Source: an uncultured candidate division Zixibacteria bacterium
GTDB lineage: Bacteria; Zixibacteria; MSB-5A5; SM1-73
Reading direction: 5' to 3'
NCBI GenBank assembly: GCA_903908285.1
Contig: CAIVRH010000025.1
Coordinates: 1 to 64,000, forward strand
Length of the DNA: 64,000 nt
The notes under the pieces are model-generated. The model saw only the letters and a program-made list of their open reading frames with translations. It was not told the DNA's origin and did no database searches. Position numbers and translations under genes: made by a program. The first letter of the stretch is position 1. Every line of letters begins with the position of its first letter. Shown here one piece after another: positions 1-9,154 of the stretch.

Positions 1-50
1 AAGACAAATTCTTTTTTAAGAGACATGACGTTTACCTCTTTCCATGGCAT
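1..50 (-). CDS. IS481-like transposase, N-terminal fragment cut by window edge
   Basis: Only the first 16 codons are in the window, read leftwards from an ATG at 50-48. The preceding GTGAAAGGAGGATATT gives a strong ribosome binding site. The peptide MPWKEVNVMSLKKEFV looks like the usual opening of IS481-type DDE transposases, which commonly begin MPWKE..VM..R..F. Just upstream lie repeated TGTAACCTATGTC blocks of the kind seen at the ends of such elements. The catalytic DDE residues would lie outside the window, so it is unknown whether the gene is intact. Confidence 0.6.
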   Translation of the reverse strand, partial: MPWKEVNVMSLKKEFV

Positions 51-86
51 AATATCCTCCTTTCACAGTTGGATATTATACCTCAA

Positions 87-133
87 AGTGTAACCTATGT
101 CTCCGAACATGTGTAACCTATGTCCCCGGTCTG
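87..133. repeat. IS end: two direct copies of GTGTAACCTATGTC(T/C)CCG
   Basis: The motif GTGTAACCTATGTCTCCG is at about 88-105 and is repeated as GTGTAACCTATGTCCCCGG at 111-129, separated by a few bases. Paired motifs of this form upstream of a MPWKE-type transposase are typical of an IS481-like terminus. The element boundary is therefore probably near 130. The partner terminus lies outside the window, so the inverted repeat cannot be confirmed. Confidence 0.55.
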
Positions 134-197
134 TACACCCCAGAGGGGAGAGGATTCTATCTATCCGTCATTCGTTATTCGTCATCCGTCATCAAAC

Positions 198-449
198 TTA
201 TGCCTTCACAAACTCTTTCAGCAGGTCCATGATCTTGTTCACCGAATCGAATGCCTCGGGAGTGGCTTTGTCGTCCGGGATGGAGATTTTGTATTTCTTC
301 TCTAAGAATGTCTTCAAAGAGACCATGGAGAAGGAATCGACGATGCCGGAGGAGATTAAAGGAGTGGTCTCCGTCACCTCCATATCGCTGTCCTCATCCA
401 AGAATTCTTTTTTCACATAATCGATGATCATTTGCTTCGCCGGATCCAT
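198..449 (-). CDS. Acyl carrier protein-like
   Basis: This 83-residue acidic protein has the acyl carrier protein fold signature. The phosphopantetheine attachment serine is S39 in GIVDSFSMVSL, where family members more often have DSL. It would carry acyl groups as thioesters in the cytoplasm. The start follows AAAGGAGCAACAAT. No fatty-acid or polyketide synthase gene is nearby. The next gene upstream in the same direction is an acetyl-CoA synthetase, 355 bases away, so a shared role is possible but unproven. DSFS-type carriers often belong to dedicated pathways rather than housekeeping FAS. The IS end immediately downstream suggests a rearranged edge. Confidence 0.85.
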   Translation of the reverse strand: MDPAKQMIIDYVKKEFLDEDSDMEVTETTPLISSGIVDSFSMVSLKTFLEKKYKISIPDDKATPEAFDSVNKIMDLLKEFVKA

Positions 450-804
450 ATTGTTGCTCCTTTCGATATATTGTTATCTAAGATATTTGGAAGGTTCGCT
501 ATCGGACGAATCATCCATAAACATGTTTAGATCAAAATTCAAAAAGTAAAATTACAAATTGCACTTCAAAGTTCAAAATTGGCTTCATTGGTGTTGAAAT
601 AATCCTTGCTTCGCACTGAACGCACTTAATACTGAATGCAGATGTCCACTTTTAAATTCGGACAGGGATCCCGCAAAAGCGGGATTTCGCAAGCTCAACA
701 AGCCCTGTCCCTACGAGCTGTTTTCAACAAAACCCGCGCCAGCAAGCTGGCGCACTCCGGTTTAATCTTTGCCGTGGACTGTCGACCGTGGACCGCGGAC
801 GGTC
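450..804. repeat. Intergenic stretch made of three kinds of repeats, no gene
   Basis: No coding sequence is evident. Around 530-600 there are ATTCAAAATT-type AT repeats. At about 658-716 an imperfect hairpin GACAGGG...CCCTGTCCCTAC contains an inner CCCGCAAAAGCGGG stem. At 771-803 is the CGTGGACTGTCGACCGTGG motif, which recurs at about 25449 and 50585. All three belong to repeat families scattered through the window. Confidence 0.6.
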
Positions 805-2505
805 TTAATCGTTCTCCAAAGTCGACGTATCTCCGATCGGCTCGCCCCATTCCTGTGCCCGGAGCATCCGGCGCATGATCTTGCCCGACCGGGTCTTGGG
901 AAGTGACTGGACAAATGCGATCTCCTGCGGCATGGCTAAAGGGGATAGTTTTTTGCGGATGAAGTTCATGATGTCCAGCTCCAGATCGTCGCTTGGCTCA
1001 AAACCTTTCTTTAACGCCACAAAAGCTTTGACCACCTCCATGTTGATCGGATCCGGCTTGCCCACTGCCGCTGCTTCTGCCACCGCTTTGTGTTCGATCA
1101 GCGCCGATTCGATCTCAAACGGCCCCACCAGATGACCGGCGGTGTTGATCACATCGTCATCCCGCCCCACGAACCAGAAATACCCGTCTTTGTCGATGCT
1201 TGAACGGTCTCCGCAGATATACCAGCCGTTTTTGAACTTGTTATCGTAGATTTCCTTATTGTTCCAGTAGGCTCGAAACATGGAGGGCCAGCCGGGCTTG
1301 AGCGCAATCAAACCGACCGAACCGGGGGTGGTTATCGGTTCAAAGTTCTTGGGATCGACCACGGTGGCAACGATTCCGGGGAATGCTTTTCCCATGGAAC
1401 CGGGCCGGATTTCCATTCCCAGGAAGTTGGTGATCACGATGCTTCCGGTTTCGGTTTGCCAGTAGGTATCGTGGAAGGGTTTTCCGAACGCTTTCTGTGA
1501 CCAGACCACCGCCTCGGCATTCAAAGGCTCTCCCACGCTCAAAAGATACCTCAAAGAGGAAAGGTCGTGTCTTTTCACTGCTTCGATCCCTTCCTTCATC
1601 AACAGACGTATAGCGGTGGGGGCAGAATACCAGACGGTCACTTTGTATTTTTCAGCAAAGGCATACCATTTGTCCGCGCTAAAGCCGGAATCCAAAACTA
1701 CCTGCGTAACCCCGTTGGACCAGGGTCCGATGATGCCATAAGAGGTTCCCGTCACCCATCCCGGATCAGCCGTGCACCAGTAGATGTCATCGGGCTTAAG
1801 GTCCAGCACCCACTTGGTGGTAAGGTACTGGGCAATTATGGATGAATGAACGTGCAAAGCTCCTTTTGGTTTGCCGGTGGTTCCGGAGGTATAGTGAAGG
1901 ACCGATGGTGTCTCTCTTTCCGCTTGGAAGACATCGAATTTTTCTACCCGGGGCGCTTTTTCCATGGAGAAAGCAAATTCTCTTTCCTGGAGTTTGAAAT
2001 CATCCGCATCCACGACGATGATTTTAGTAAGCTCGGGTAATGTTTCCCGGATTCTCCGGACTTTACCTACATGTTTTTTGGTGGTGAGGATGGCTTTGGT
2101 CTTGGCATCGTCCAAACGGGTGAAGAGTGCTTCTTCGCCGAATGCGGAGAATAACGGCTGAGCAATCCCACCCATTTTTAGAATTCCTAAAAAGGATATA
2201 TACAGTTCCGGAATCCGGTCCATGAATAGACAGATCCGGTCCTGGGGTTTGAGACCGATCTCCCGGAAAAACTGGGCAAAAGCGTTACTGTGAAACCGGA
2301 TGTCATCGTAGGTGTATTTTTTGACCTCTCCGGTAAATCCTTCCCATATCAGTGCCAGCTTTTTCCCCAATCCCTGCTCGCAGATACGGTCGCTGCAGAA
2401 ATACCCGATATTTATAGGATCGTTTTTGCCGAATGAAAGCTCCGCCTCCGAAATCTTCCAATCGAAATCTTTGTACTTTTCTTCGTATGAACCCATATTG
2501 CTCAT
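805..2505 (-). CDS. acsA: Acetyl-CoA synthetase (AMP-forming), AcsA type
   Basis: This 566-residue member of the ANL adenylating superfamily should convert acetate (or a related short acid), ATP and CoA to acyl-CoA via an acyl-AMP. Visible motifs are the P-loop-like YTSGTTGKPKGALHVH, the WQTETGS motif, and the C-terminal KTRSGKIMRR with the acetyl/adenylation lysine. Its length matches the AcsA subfamily (about 570) rather than the longer Acs (about 650). The start follows GGAGATTCAGCC. It is monocistronic or weakly linked to the downstream acyl carrier gene. Substrate could also be propionate or butyrate; a butyrate kinase lies near the other end of the window. Confidence 0.88.
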   Translation of the reverse strand: MSNMGSYEEKYKDFDWKISEAELSFGKNDPINIGYFCSDRICEQGLGKKLALIWEGFTGEVKKYTYDDIRFHSNAFAQFFREIGLKPQDRICLFMDRIPELYISFLGILKMGGIAQPLFSAFGEEALFTRLDDAKTKAILTTKKHVGKVRRIRETLPELTKIIVVDADDFKLQEREFAFSMEKAPRVEKFDVFQAERETPSVLHYTSGTTGKPKGALHVHSSIIAQYLTTKWVLDLKPDDIYWCTADPGWVTGTSYGIIGPWSNGVTQVVLDSGFSADKWYAFAEKYKVTVWYSAPTAIRLLMKEGIEAVKRHDLSSLRYLLSVGEPLNAEAVVWSQKAFGKPFHDTYWQTETGSIVITNFLGMEIRPGSMGKAFPGIVATVVDPKNFEPITTPGSVGLIALKPGWPSMFRAYWNNKEIYDNKFKNGWYICGDRSSIDKDGYFWFVGRDDDVINTAGHLVGPFEIESALIEHKAVAEAAAVGKPDPINMEVVKAFVALKKGFEPSDDLELDIMNFIRKKLSPLAMPQEIAFVQSLPKTRSGKIMRRMLRAQEWGEPIGDTSTLEND

Positions 2506-2850
2506 GGCTGAATCTCCATGTGGTTATTTATTCGCGTTTAATTGATTCTGTCGATAGAAAAACCAATACTATATTCAACAACATACGAAAACACACCTCC
2601 AATTGCAAATCTTTTCGTCGGGAGGTAATGAATATTTTGACAAGTGCATTATCCAGACAATTAACACCGGAGGAAAATCTTTAAAGTAGATGAAAGAGAA
2701 GAGAATACGGTATGGCTCTATCTTTGAATTGCTTCGAGCTTTAGCTCGTGGAAGTTCTTTGATTGGCTAAAGCCCACGGAGTTGTTGGTTTCTTCCTGTC
2801 CACGACCTGAAGGTCGTGGCAATATATATCGTAGGTGAGGAATGAATTAT
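2506..2850. repeat. Intergenic stretch with CTTTAGC/GCTAAAG and GACCTGAAGGTC hairpins
   Basis: No gene is seen. At 2728-2822 there are nested small palindromes: GAGCTTTAGCTC, then a CTAAAGCCCACGG arm, then ACGACCTGAAGGTCGT. They resemble the dispersed GGCTTTAGCC-type hairpins near 43090-43250. The part next to acsA should hold its promoter, but no convincing -35/-10 pair could be picked. Confidence 0.5.
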
Positions 2851-3531
2851 TTAGGTTGGTTTTCCCCGATCTTCTATGCGGTGCCGGATGTCTTTACCCT
2901 GTACCATATAGATAACATCTTCGGCGATGTTGGTGGCGTGATCGCCTATCCTTTCCAAGTGCCGGGAGACTAAAATCAACTCCAATGCCCGGGGAATGCT
3001 GGAGGCATCGCTGATCATGAAGGTGAGCAGCTCGCGGAATATCTGATCTTTGAGTACGTCTATTTCATCGTCCCGTTTCAAGATGGATCGGGCTAACTCC
3101 ACGTCCTGTTTGATGAAGGAATCCAGGCTGTCCTTGACCATCTTCTGGGCCAAATCCGCCATGCGGGGGATATCGATATAAGGTTTAAGCTGGGGCTGTT
3201 TGATCAATACTGATGACCGCTGGGTGATGTTTACCGCCATGTCGCCGATTCTCTCCAACTCGCTATTGATCTTTATAGCCGAGGTGATGAATCTCAGATC
3301 GGAAGCCATTGGCTGTTTCAAGGCCAGAAGCTTCAGGCACAGCTCATCGATCTCAATCTGCAATAGATTCACCTTTTCCTCGTCCTTAGATACTTCCTGA
3401 ATTAAAGAATCCTGCCTTTCGATCAAGGATTTTATTGCCTTAAAAATCATGGATTCTGCCAAACTGGCCATGAAAACCAGCTTTTGTTTGAGCAGATCCA
3501 AGTCCTGGTCAAAATGACGATAAATAGCCAT
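2851..3531 (-). CDS. phoU: Phosphate transport regulator PhoU
   Basis: PhoU links the Pst transporter to the PhoR kinase and represses Pho signalling when phosphate is plentiful. The 226-residue protein has two helical PhoU repeats, each with the metal-site motif: ELERIGDMAVNI in the first and HLERIGDHATNI in the second. The frame stays open 111 bases further upstream, but that extension is encoded by a palindromic repeat. The true start is the ATG at 3531 behind AAAGGAGAAAAA, giving MAIYRHFDQDLD, a standard PhoU opening. It is the last gene of the porin-pst operon. Confidence 0.95.
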   Translation of the reverse strand: MAIYRHFDQDLDLLKQKLVFMASLAESMIFKAIKSLIERQDSLIQEVSKDEEKVNLLQIEIDELCLKLLALKQPMASDLRFITSAIKINSELERIGDMAVNITQRSSVLIKQPQLKPYIDIPRMADLAQKMVKDSLDSFIKQDVELARSILKRDDEIDVLKDQIFRELLTFMISDASSIPRALELILVSRHLERIGDHATNIAEDVIYMVQGKDIRHRIEDRGKPT

Positions 3532-3638
3532 TTTTTCTCCTTTGACCTCTCCCCCCTTTTGTCCTTCTCTCAAACATGAGGAGATTGGGAGAGGGGGTAA
3601 GGTTATCTGAAAGTCAAAAACAGACGCGTTATAAATCC
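3532..3638. repeat. CCCCTCTCC-type palindrome between pstB and phoU
   Basis: GACCTCTCCCCCC at 3544 pairs with GGGAGAGGGGGTAAGG near 3588-3603 around an inner CCTTCTCTCAAACATGAGGAG segment. The same family recurs at 31060, 32289, 42540, 42830 and 58748. Here it creates a false in-frame N-terminal extension of phoU. It may affect phoU expression relative to pstB. Confidence 0.65.
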
Positions 3639-4475
3639 TCATCCAAAACGACCGGTAACATAATCCTCCGTCCTTTTGTTCCGGGGGTTGGTGAATATAT
3701 TGGAGGTCAAGTCAAACTCCACCAGCTCACCCAAGAAGAAAAATCCGGTTGAATCCGAGATCCGGGCAGCTTGCTGCATATTGTGGGTTACGATTATGAT
3801 AGTATAAGTCTTCTTCAAATCCAAGATCAGCTCTTCGATTTTAGCAGTGGAGATCGGATCTAAAGCCGATGCCGGCTCATCCATCAAAAGCACCTCGGGT
3901 TTGACCGCTAAGGCCCGGGCAATACAAACCCGCTGCTGCTGGCCTCCGGAAAGCTTCATGGCCGACTGGTTCAGCTTATCTTTGACCTCGTCCCACAGGG
4001 CGGCATCTTTCAAAGTTCTCTCCACTGTTTCATCTAAGATGACTTGATCGGTGATCCCCTGAATTTTCAACCCGTAAGCCACATTCTCGAAAATCGACTT
4101 GGGGAAAGGATTGGATTTCTGAAAGACCATCCCCACCTTTCTTCTCAATTCGGAAAGGTCGATGTTTTTTCCGTATATGTCGATGCCGTCAAGAATAACC
4201 CTGCCCGAGGATTTCGCCCCCGGAATCAGATCGTTCATCCGGTTTAAACATCTTAAAAAAGTCGATTTCCCGCAGCCCGAGGGACCGATAAAAGCGGTGA
4301 TGTGGTTTTCTTTTATGTCTATGGAAATATCCTTAAGCGCCTGACAGTTGCCATAATAGAAATTCAGCTGCTCAACGGAGATTTTTGCAGCAGTATGATC
4401 TGCCTTCTTTTCCCCGATCTCCACCGGGGCTGGAGCTTTATTTTCTGTCTTCTCTTCCATAATCGGTTGACTCAT
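3639..4475 (-). CDS. pstB: Phosphate ABC transporter ATP-binding protein PstB
   Basis: This is the cytoplasmic ATPase of the high-affinity phosphate importer. The 278-residue protein carries Walker [10 protein letters not shown] at 64-72, the ABC signature LSGGQQQR, Walker [13 protein letters not shown] and the switch histidine in [10 protein letters not shown] 30-residue charged N-terminal extension ([18 protein letters not shown]) precedes the ABC domain and is longer than in E. coli PstB. It begins 2 bases after the pstA stop, so the genes are probably translationally coupled. Confidence 0.97.
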   Translation of the reverse strand: MSQPIMEEKTENKAPAPVEIGEKKADHTAAKISVEQLNFYYGNCQALKDISIDIKENHITAFIGPSGCGKSTFLRCLNRMNDLIPGAKSSGRVILDGIDIYGKNIDLSELRRKVGMVFQKSNPFPKSIFENVAYGLKIQGITDQVILDETVERTLKDAALWDEVKDKLNQSAMKLSGGQQQRVCIARALAVKPEVLLMDEPASALDPISTAKIEELILDLKKTYTIIIVTHNMQQAARISDSTGFFFLGELVEFDLTSNIFTNPRNKRTEDYVTGRFG

Positions 4476-4477
4476 GG

Positions 4478-5383
4478 TTAGTAACTTTGCCTCATTTGTC
4501 TTCTTACCTTGGACCTGATAAATATAGCTACAAAGTTCAAAAGTAAAGTCAAAATCAAAAGTATCAAAACCGTCCCGTAAAGAATCGGCTTGGTGGCTTC
4601 CACATCCGGAGACTGGGTGGCCATTACATATACATGATACCCCAATTCCATAAATTGATCTGTCGGTTTATGCGGCAGATAGGGTAGAAAATAAGCCGCG
4701 CCGGTGAACATGATGGGCGCCACTTCTCCCGCCCCGCGGCTGATGGAAAGAATCGCACCGGTGAGGATACCGGGAAGCGCCTGGGGAAGAACAATCCTCC
4801 GGATAGTTTGCCACTTGGTGGCGCCTAAAGCCAAAGAAGCTTCTCTGGTCTCCTTGGGAACAGCTCTTAAGGCTTCCTCTGATGAGACCACCACCACCGG
4901 AAGGTTCAAAAGGGCTAAGGTCAAAGCCGCCCACATGATGCACGGTTGTCCCCAGACCGCCTCCAGACCCAAAGACTTGTCCATACCCACTCCGATGAAC
5001 TGTATGAAAAATCCCAACCCGAAAAGACCAAACACTATGGACGGAACACCGGCCAAGTTGTTCACCGCATAACGGATTGTCTTGGTCAAAATCGAATCGG
5101 TTTTAGCATATTCGTGCAGGTAGATAGCGGTCATCACCCCGGCGGGAAGAACCGCGATGATCATTAAAAGAACTAAAGCCACCGTTCCGAAGATCGCCGG
5201 GAAAATCCCGCCGGCAGTCATCCCTTCCCGGGGAGCCTGGCTGATAAACTCCCAGCTTATAATCTGATGACCATGCCAGAGTATATTTCCGACGATGATA
5301 AATAAGATCGCCAGAATGATCAACATGGCCAAAAGGGTAAGCCCGGTGAAAAATGATCCGATTAAGCTCGCTTTGATCTTCAT
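4478..5383 (-). CDS. pstA: Phosphate ABC transporter permease PstA
   Basis: The protein is an inner-membrane permease of 301 residues with six predicted hydrophobic segments. The ABC permease EAA-like loop, [22 protein letters not shown], sits around residues 180-205, and GIFPAIFGT is the usual PstA N-terminal region. It pairs with PstC to form the phosphate channel. Its ATG directly abuts the pstC stop codon, indicating a tightly coupled operon. Confidence 0.96.
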   Translation of the reverse strand: MKIKASLIGSFFTGLTLLAMLIILAILFIIVGNILWHGHQIISWEFISQAPREGMTAGGIFPAIFGTVALVLLMIIAVLPAGVMTAIYLHEYAKTDSILTKTIRYAVNNLAGVPSIVFGLFGLGFFIQFIGVGMDKSLGLEAVWGQPCIMWAALTLALLNLPVVVVSSEEALRAVPKETREASLALGATKWQTIRRIVLPQALPGILTGAILSISRGAGEVAPIMFTGAAYFLPYLPHKPTDQFMELGYHVYVMATQSPDVEATKPILYGTVLILLILTLLLNFVAIFIRSKVRRQMRQSY

Positions 5384-6337
5384 TTAAATTTTCCCTGCCA
5401 GTTTTCTCTGCAATCTTCCCACCGTAAGATGAGCCAACGAATTGATCAGTAAGGTGAAGACAAAGAGAGAGGCGCCGATGAAGAAAAGAACGCTGTAATG
5501 CGCGCTCCCGTTGACCACCTCACCCAATTCCGCCGCGATAGTTGCCGACATGGTGCGGACCGAATCGAATATATTGGCGGATAGGATGGAGGCATTTCCC
5601 GAAGCCATCAAGACTATCATGGTTTCGCCTACCGCCCGTCCCAATCCCAAGATTATCCCGGCTAAAATCCCGGGCATGGCAACGGATAAAGAAACCCGGG
5701 AAGCGGTCTGCCAGCGATTGGCACCCAAAGCCAACGAAGCTTCCTTCAAACTCCGGGGGACGGAATTTAACGAATCCTCTGCAATCGAATAAATCACGGG
5801 AATTATGGCAAAGCTCAAAGCCACCCCGGCATTCAAGGCATTCAGGCGCATGGTGTAGTGAAAGATCCCTTGAAAGAATGATGCCATCACCATCAAAGCA
5901 AAAAATCCCAACACTACCGATGGAATACCGGCCAAAATTTCTGCAGCCGGTTTTATATACTCTTTGATCCTAAGCGGTGCAAATTCAGAGGTATATATCG
6001 CCGCTCCCACGGAGACCGGAATGGAGATAAAGAGCGCCACCAGCACCACTTTTAATGTGCCCACAATTATGGGAATAAAGCCGTATCTGGGCAAATCCGA
6101 AACCGGCTGCCAGATGGTGGTGGAAAAGAAGAGCTTCAAACTCGCCTCTTTTTTGACCTCGGGATTGGTCAGCACCGGCAAGGCTTCGCGGAAAACAAAG
6201 ACAAATATGAGGACCACCCCTAAAATGGCTAAAAAGGAGGAGAGGAAGATGATCTTTTCGATAATGTATTCCGACAGGCGAAACCTTTTCTTTAAGCTTA
6301 TGGATTCTAACTGGCTTTTCTTTTCTGTGATTTCCAT
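5384..6337 (-). CDS. pstC: Phosphate ABC transporter permease PstC
   Basis: This 317-residue inner-membrane permease is the partner of PstA. It has an N-terminal cytoplasmic stretch, then a first membrane helix near residues 30-50, the GFIPIIVGTLKV segment, and an EAA-like loop [19 protein letters not shown] around residue 200. An enlarged periplasmic loop after helix 1 (about residues 55-85) is normal for PstC. It lies between pstS and pstA in the usual pstSCAB order. Confidence 0.96.
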   Translation of the reverse strand: MEITEKKSQLESISLKKRFRLSEYIIEKIIFLSSFLAILGVVLIFVFVFREALPVLTNPEVKKEASLKLFFSTTIWQPVSDLPRYGFIPIIVGTLKVVLVALFISIPVSVGAAIYTSEFAPLRIKEYIKPAAEILAGIPSVVLGFFALMVMASFFQGIFHYTMRLNALNAGVALSFAIIPVIYSIAEDSLNSVPRSLKEASLALGANRWQTASRVSLSVAMPGILAGIILGLGRAVGETMIVLMASGNASILSANIFDSVRTMSATIAAELGEVVNGSAHYSVLFFIGASLFVFTLLINSLAHLTVGRLQRKLAGKI

Positions 6338-6361
6338 TTTTCGATTTATCTCATAGAATGG

Positions 6362-7213
6362 TTACTTTACCGGGAAATACCCGACTTTATTCACAATCTG
6401 CTGCCCTTGCTCGGACAGAACCCAATCTACCAGTTTCTTCGTCCCCCCTGTGGGCTTGTTACGCAGGTACCAGAATAGATAACGCGAAATGGGGTAGTTC
6501 CCGCTTTTCACATTTTCCAAGGTGGGTTCATAACCCGGAGTTTGTGCATCCTTTTTTACTTTGCAGTACTTCACCCCTTTAGCATATGCCGCGCCGCCGT
6601 AACCAATGCCATCCTTATCCTTGGATATGGCATTGACGATTGCACCCGTTCCTGGAAGGGTCTGGGTCTGAGCTGAAAAATCCGCCCCCTTTAAAACGTT
6701 ATCCTTAAAATAAACATAAGTGCCGGAGCTGTTCTCCCTGCCGTAAAGCACTATTTTGGCATCATCTCCACCCACTTCTTTCCAGTTGGTGATCTGTCCG
6801 GTGTAAATTCCTTTCAGCTGATCCAGGGTGAGTTCGGATATCTTGTTCTCTTCATTCAGGTAGAGTGATAGCCCGTCCCGGGCGACGGGGATTTCAATCC
6901 CGGTAGAGTTAAACCGCTCTTTCAGTTTGTCTACCTCCGAGCTTTTCATGGGTCGGGATGCTTGACAGATTTCGGTTCCCCCGTTAATTAGCGCGGCAAT
7001 CCCCACCCCCGACCCTCCGCCGGTCACCTGAATAACCACACCCGGGTTCTGGTTCATGTAAACCTCTGCCCATCTCTGTCCCAAAATAAGCATGGTGTCG
7101 GAACCTTTGATGGTTATGGACTTACCGGCATAAACCGGAAAACATGTAACGAGTGACAACACCAGGATTGTCAAAACCACCAGCCTGATCTGGTTTGTAT
7201 GTAACTTTTTCAT
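6362..7213 (-). CDS. pstS: Periplasmic phosphate-binding protein PstS
   Basis: This 283-residue secreted solute-binding protein delivers phosphate to PstCA. A signal peptide spans about the first 29 residues (hydrophobic core VVLTILVLSLVTCF). The PBP-like phosphate pocket is shown by IKGSDTMLILGQRW, the GGGSGVGIAALINGG loop and the YGRENSSGTYVYF loop. The start follows AAAGGAGAACCAA. A cysteine lies at the end of the signal core (LVTCFPVYA), but the context is not a clean lipobox, so a soluble periplasmic form is more likely. Confidence 0.95.
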   Translation of the reverse strand: MKKLHTNQIRLVVLTILVLSLVTCFPVYAGKSITIKGSDTMLILGQRWAEVYMNQNPGVVIQVTGGGSGVGIAALINGGTEICQASRPMKSSEVDKLKERFNSTGIEIPVARDGLSLYLNEENKISELTLDQLKGIYTGQITNWKEVGGDDAKIVLYGRENSSGTYVYFKDNVLKGADFSAQTQTLPGTGAIVNAISKDKDGIGYGGAAYAKGVKYCKVKKDAQTPGYEPTLENVKSGNYPISRYLFWYLRNKPTGGTKKLVDWVLSEQGQQIVNKVGYFPVK

Positions 7214-7237
7214 TTGGTTCTCCTTTCTGGTTAATAT

Positions 7238-8509
7238 TTAAAACATGAACTGAAATTGCAAGGTAAATCTGTTATCCTTTATATCACCTGAGTATTTGGA
7301 AAAAATCGAGTTTTCTTTTAGTTTATGGGGGATGTCGTAAGCTGCAGTGATCCTCACATTGGAATCCCAGAAATAGTGTAAAGCCAAAGACAAAGTTCCG
7401 GTGGCGTCGTTTTTAACATTGCTATCAGTATTGGGGTCCCAGTAGTCGTAGCGGACCGCTGCCCCGAATTTGGTGTAGATGTTCTGGGATAACCACAGAT
7501 ACCAGCCCATCTCCTTTGCCAGAGAATCCTTGGCGGTTTTATTGTAATCCTTGGCTGAATAAAGCTCGCCTCTTATTCCGGTACCGCCAAGCGGCAGAAA
7601 GTCCAAGTAAACCTGGGCATCAGCTCCATATCTAATCTTGTCCTTTTCCACCGCCGGAACTGCTGCCTTGGGCGCTGTGGTCTTAACTTCATTGGTATCT
7701 ATCATTTTATCTCCATCCTTATCATACCAAGTGGTCACTCCAGATACTGCCGCGCTTCCCGGAATGTATGTTTTTCCCCAATATCCGGAGACTCCGAAAT
7801 CGACCATACCCAATTTGGCTTTGGCCCGGGCGATCACATCCTTCGGTTTGGTAGGATCAACCCAGGAGAAATTTGAGTTCTGGATGCCGTAACCCTGAAA
7901 AGCTCCGACGTTGAATTGAAGATACTTGGGCAAAGCCCAGGTGAAGTTAACTCCGCGATCTCTTTCCCCGGGAAAAAGGCTATTCTCGGCTACACTTCTT
8001 TCCGGGAAGTCTCTTTTGGAAGAGGAGTATTCGATCTCGTACCCGAAGGGCCAGTTGAATTGTCCGACGGTTAAAGTCAAATTGTGAGCTTGGATTGTCT
8101 TGTACAACTCGACATAGGCCTCTTTCATTGAGATCGAATTCTTGGAAGCATCGAAATAGATCACGTATTTGCTGGAAGCGCCGGGTTGAACCGAAAACTT
8201 TATCCTTCCCCGCCGTATGTAAAAGTTATTGGCATTTAGATTCTTGGAAACATCATTCCCTCCCGCGATTCCGTTTTGGGAACTATCGTTGTATTCATAC
8301 CGGGCTTGGATGTAACCGGAGATCTTCACCCATTTAAGAATGGCTACGTCGCTGTTCAAAGTCGCCATATTTTCATTAATACCATCCAGACGATCTTTCA
8401 ATTCCTGCAATTTGATCTGGGTACTGTCCTCCTGCGTCTCCGCCCGGGTTTGATTCAACCCCAGGATTATTATTAAGATGATCAGAATTACTATCTTTCT
8501 TGTTTTCAT
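7238..8509 (-). CDS. Phosphate-selective porin (OprP/OprO family)
   Basis: This outer-membrane channel probably admits phosphate to the periplasm. The 423-residue protein has a signal peptide (about 1-23), a short coiled-coil segment (LQELKDRLDGINENMATLNS) that may trimerise or touch peptidoglycan, and then a beta-barrel beginning KWVKISGYIQARYEY. It ends ...LQFQFMF with a terminal aromatic residue, as expected of BamA substrates. The FDASKNSISMKEAYVEL and FGYEIEYSSSKRDFPERS segments are typical of Porin_O_P. It is the first gene of the operon and sits directly behind a Pho-box promoter. Confidence 0.88.
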   Translation of the reverse strand: MKTRKIVILIILIIILGLNQTRAETQEDSTQIKLQELKDRLDGINENMATLNSDVAILKWVKISGYIQARYEYNDSSQNGIAGGNDVSKNLNANNFYIRRGRIKFSVQPGASSKYVIYFDASKNSISMKEAYVELYKTIQAHNLTLTVGQFNWPFGYEIEYSSSKRDFPERSVAENSLFPGERDRGVNFTWALPKYLQFNVGAFQGYGIQNSNFSWVDPTKPKDVIARAKAKLGMVDFGVSGYWGKTYIPGSAAVSGVTTWYDKDGDKMIDTNEVKTTAPKAAVPAVEKDKIRYGADAQVYLDFLPLGGTGIRGELYSAKDYNKTAKDSLAKEMGWYLWLSQNIYTKFGAAVRYDYWDPNTDSNVKNDATGTLSLALHYFWDSNVRITAAYDIPHKLKENSIFSKYSGDIKDNRFTLQFQFMF

Positions 8510-8629
8510 TATTTCTCCTTAAGATTTGGGTTAATTAATTCTTTATCTGTTTTCAATCTTTCAACCTGGATGAATTTTACCACCTCCTCCTCATTCCCGT
8601 ATTTTGCACATCGTTTCTTCATTTGACCT

Positions 8630-8686
8630 ATTATACCATCTCTGATGTTATCGCTGTATTAATCCCAGGTTAAATCCGTGTTAAAT
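8630..8686 (-). promoter_or_regulatory. Pho-box promoter for porin-pstSCAB-phoU
   Basis: Four hexamers spaced exactly 11 bp apart are present on the plus strand: GTTATC at 8647, ATTAAT at 8658, GTTAAA at 8669 and GTTAAA at 8680. Read on the minus strand they are TTTAAC-like, as in PhoB/PhoP operators. A perfect TATAAT -10 box (8630-8635, minus strand) follows 11 bp after the last repeat. That is the geometry of a class of PhoB-activated promoters in which the operator replaces the -35 box. The porin ATG is about 120 bases downstream. Confidence 0.8.
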
Positions 8687-8719
8687 CACCCTTTCCGAAC
8701 ATGAATGGATCACATTCAA

Positions 8720-8941
8720 TTAAGCTCCAACCAGTTCCCGGTGAAAAACGTTCCAGTCGGAAATCGAATGTGCGATACTATCCTCGTCCAAAAAACTCTT
8801 GGAGCCGATGAAAAACGGACAGAGGTGATATTCTCCGCCTTCGCAGAACTTATTTAGCTCGTAAAGGTTGGGCACCATTCCATCGAACAGATCCGAATCG
8901 CACATTTTTATCTTACCACTGACCAGCTTCGGGCAGTTCAT
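8720..8941 (-). CDS. Small four-cysteine protein of unknown function, probably Pho-regulated
   Basis: This 73-residue protein has a strong ribosome binding site (AAGGAGGTGAGAGAAGA before ATG), so it is very likely expressed. It has no signal peptide or membrane segment. Four cysteines (C3, C14, and the pair in FCEGGEYHLCPFF) could bind a metal ion such as zinc or iron. The family is not one I can name, although short soluble proteins with a CP...C pattern are common. It follows a 43-residue membrane protein gene by about 50 bases, and both lie behind the second Pho-box promoter, suggesting a phosphate-starvation micro-operon. Confidence 0.7.
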   Translation of the reverse strand: MNCPKLVSGKIKMCDSDLFDGMVPNLYELNKFCEGGEYHLCPFFIGSKSFLDEDSIAHSISDWNVFHRELVGA

Positions 8942-8993
8942 TCTTCTCTCACCTCCTTAGCGGTTGTATTGTTTTGGTCGAACATCTGATCGA

Positions 8994-9125
8994 TCAAAAA
9001 AATATCCATGGAACATTTCCCGGAATGATAGGCTTAGGTTTTATTCTTCCCGCAGCCAGAAATATTAGAGCCGTAACCATTGCCAGGAGCATGATCATTG
9101 AAACCGCAATCTCGAAATAATGCAT
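8994..9125 (-). CDS. 43-residue single-helix membrane protein, probably Pho-regulated
   Basis: The peptide starts MHYFEIAVSMIMLLAMVTAL. One hydrophobic helix spans about residues 6-25, followed by a basic, proline-rich tail (GRIKPKPIIPGNVPWIFF). Orientation by the positive-inside rule would place the C-terminus in the cytoplasm. It starts about 30 bases after the -10 box of a Pho-box promoter and is followed by the four-cysteine gene. A weak site, GAGAGGCAG, precedes the ATG. No family was recognised. Small one-helix proteins often tune larger membrane complexes; a link to Pst or PhoR is conceivable, but that is inference. Confidence 0.6.
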   Translation of the reverse strand: MHYFEIAVSMIMLLAMVTALIFLAAGRIKPKPIIPGNVPWIFF

Positions 9126-9154
9126 TTCGCTATCTGCCTCTCTTTGATTTCACT

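Noticed and set aside
3532-3642. N-terminal extension of phoU ([15 protein letters not shown]...)
   Set aside because: It is translated palindromic repeat; the ATG at 3531 has a strong ribosome site and matches PhoU family starts.
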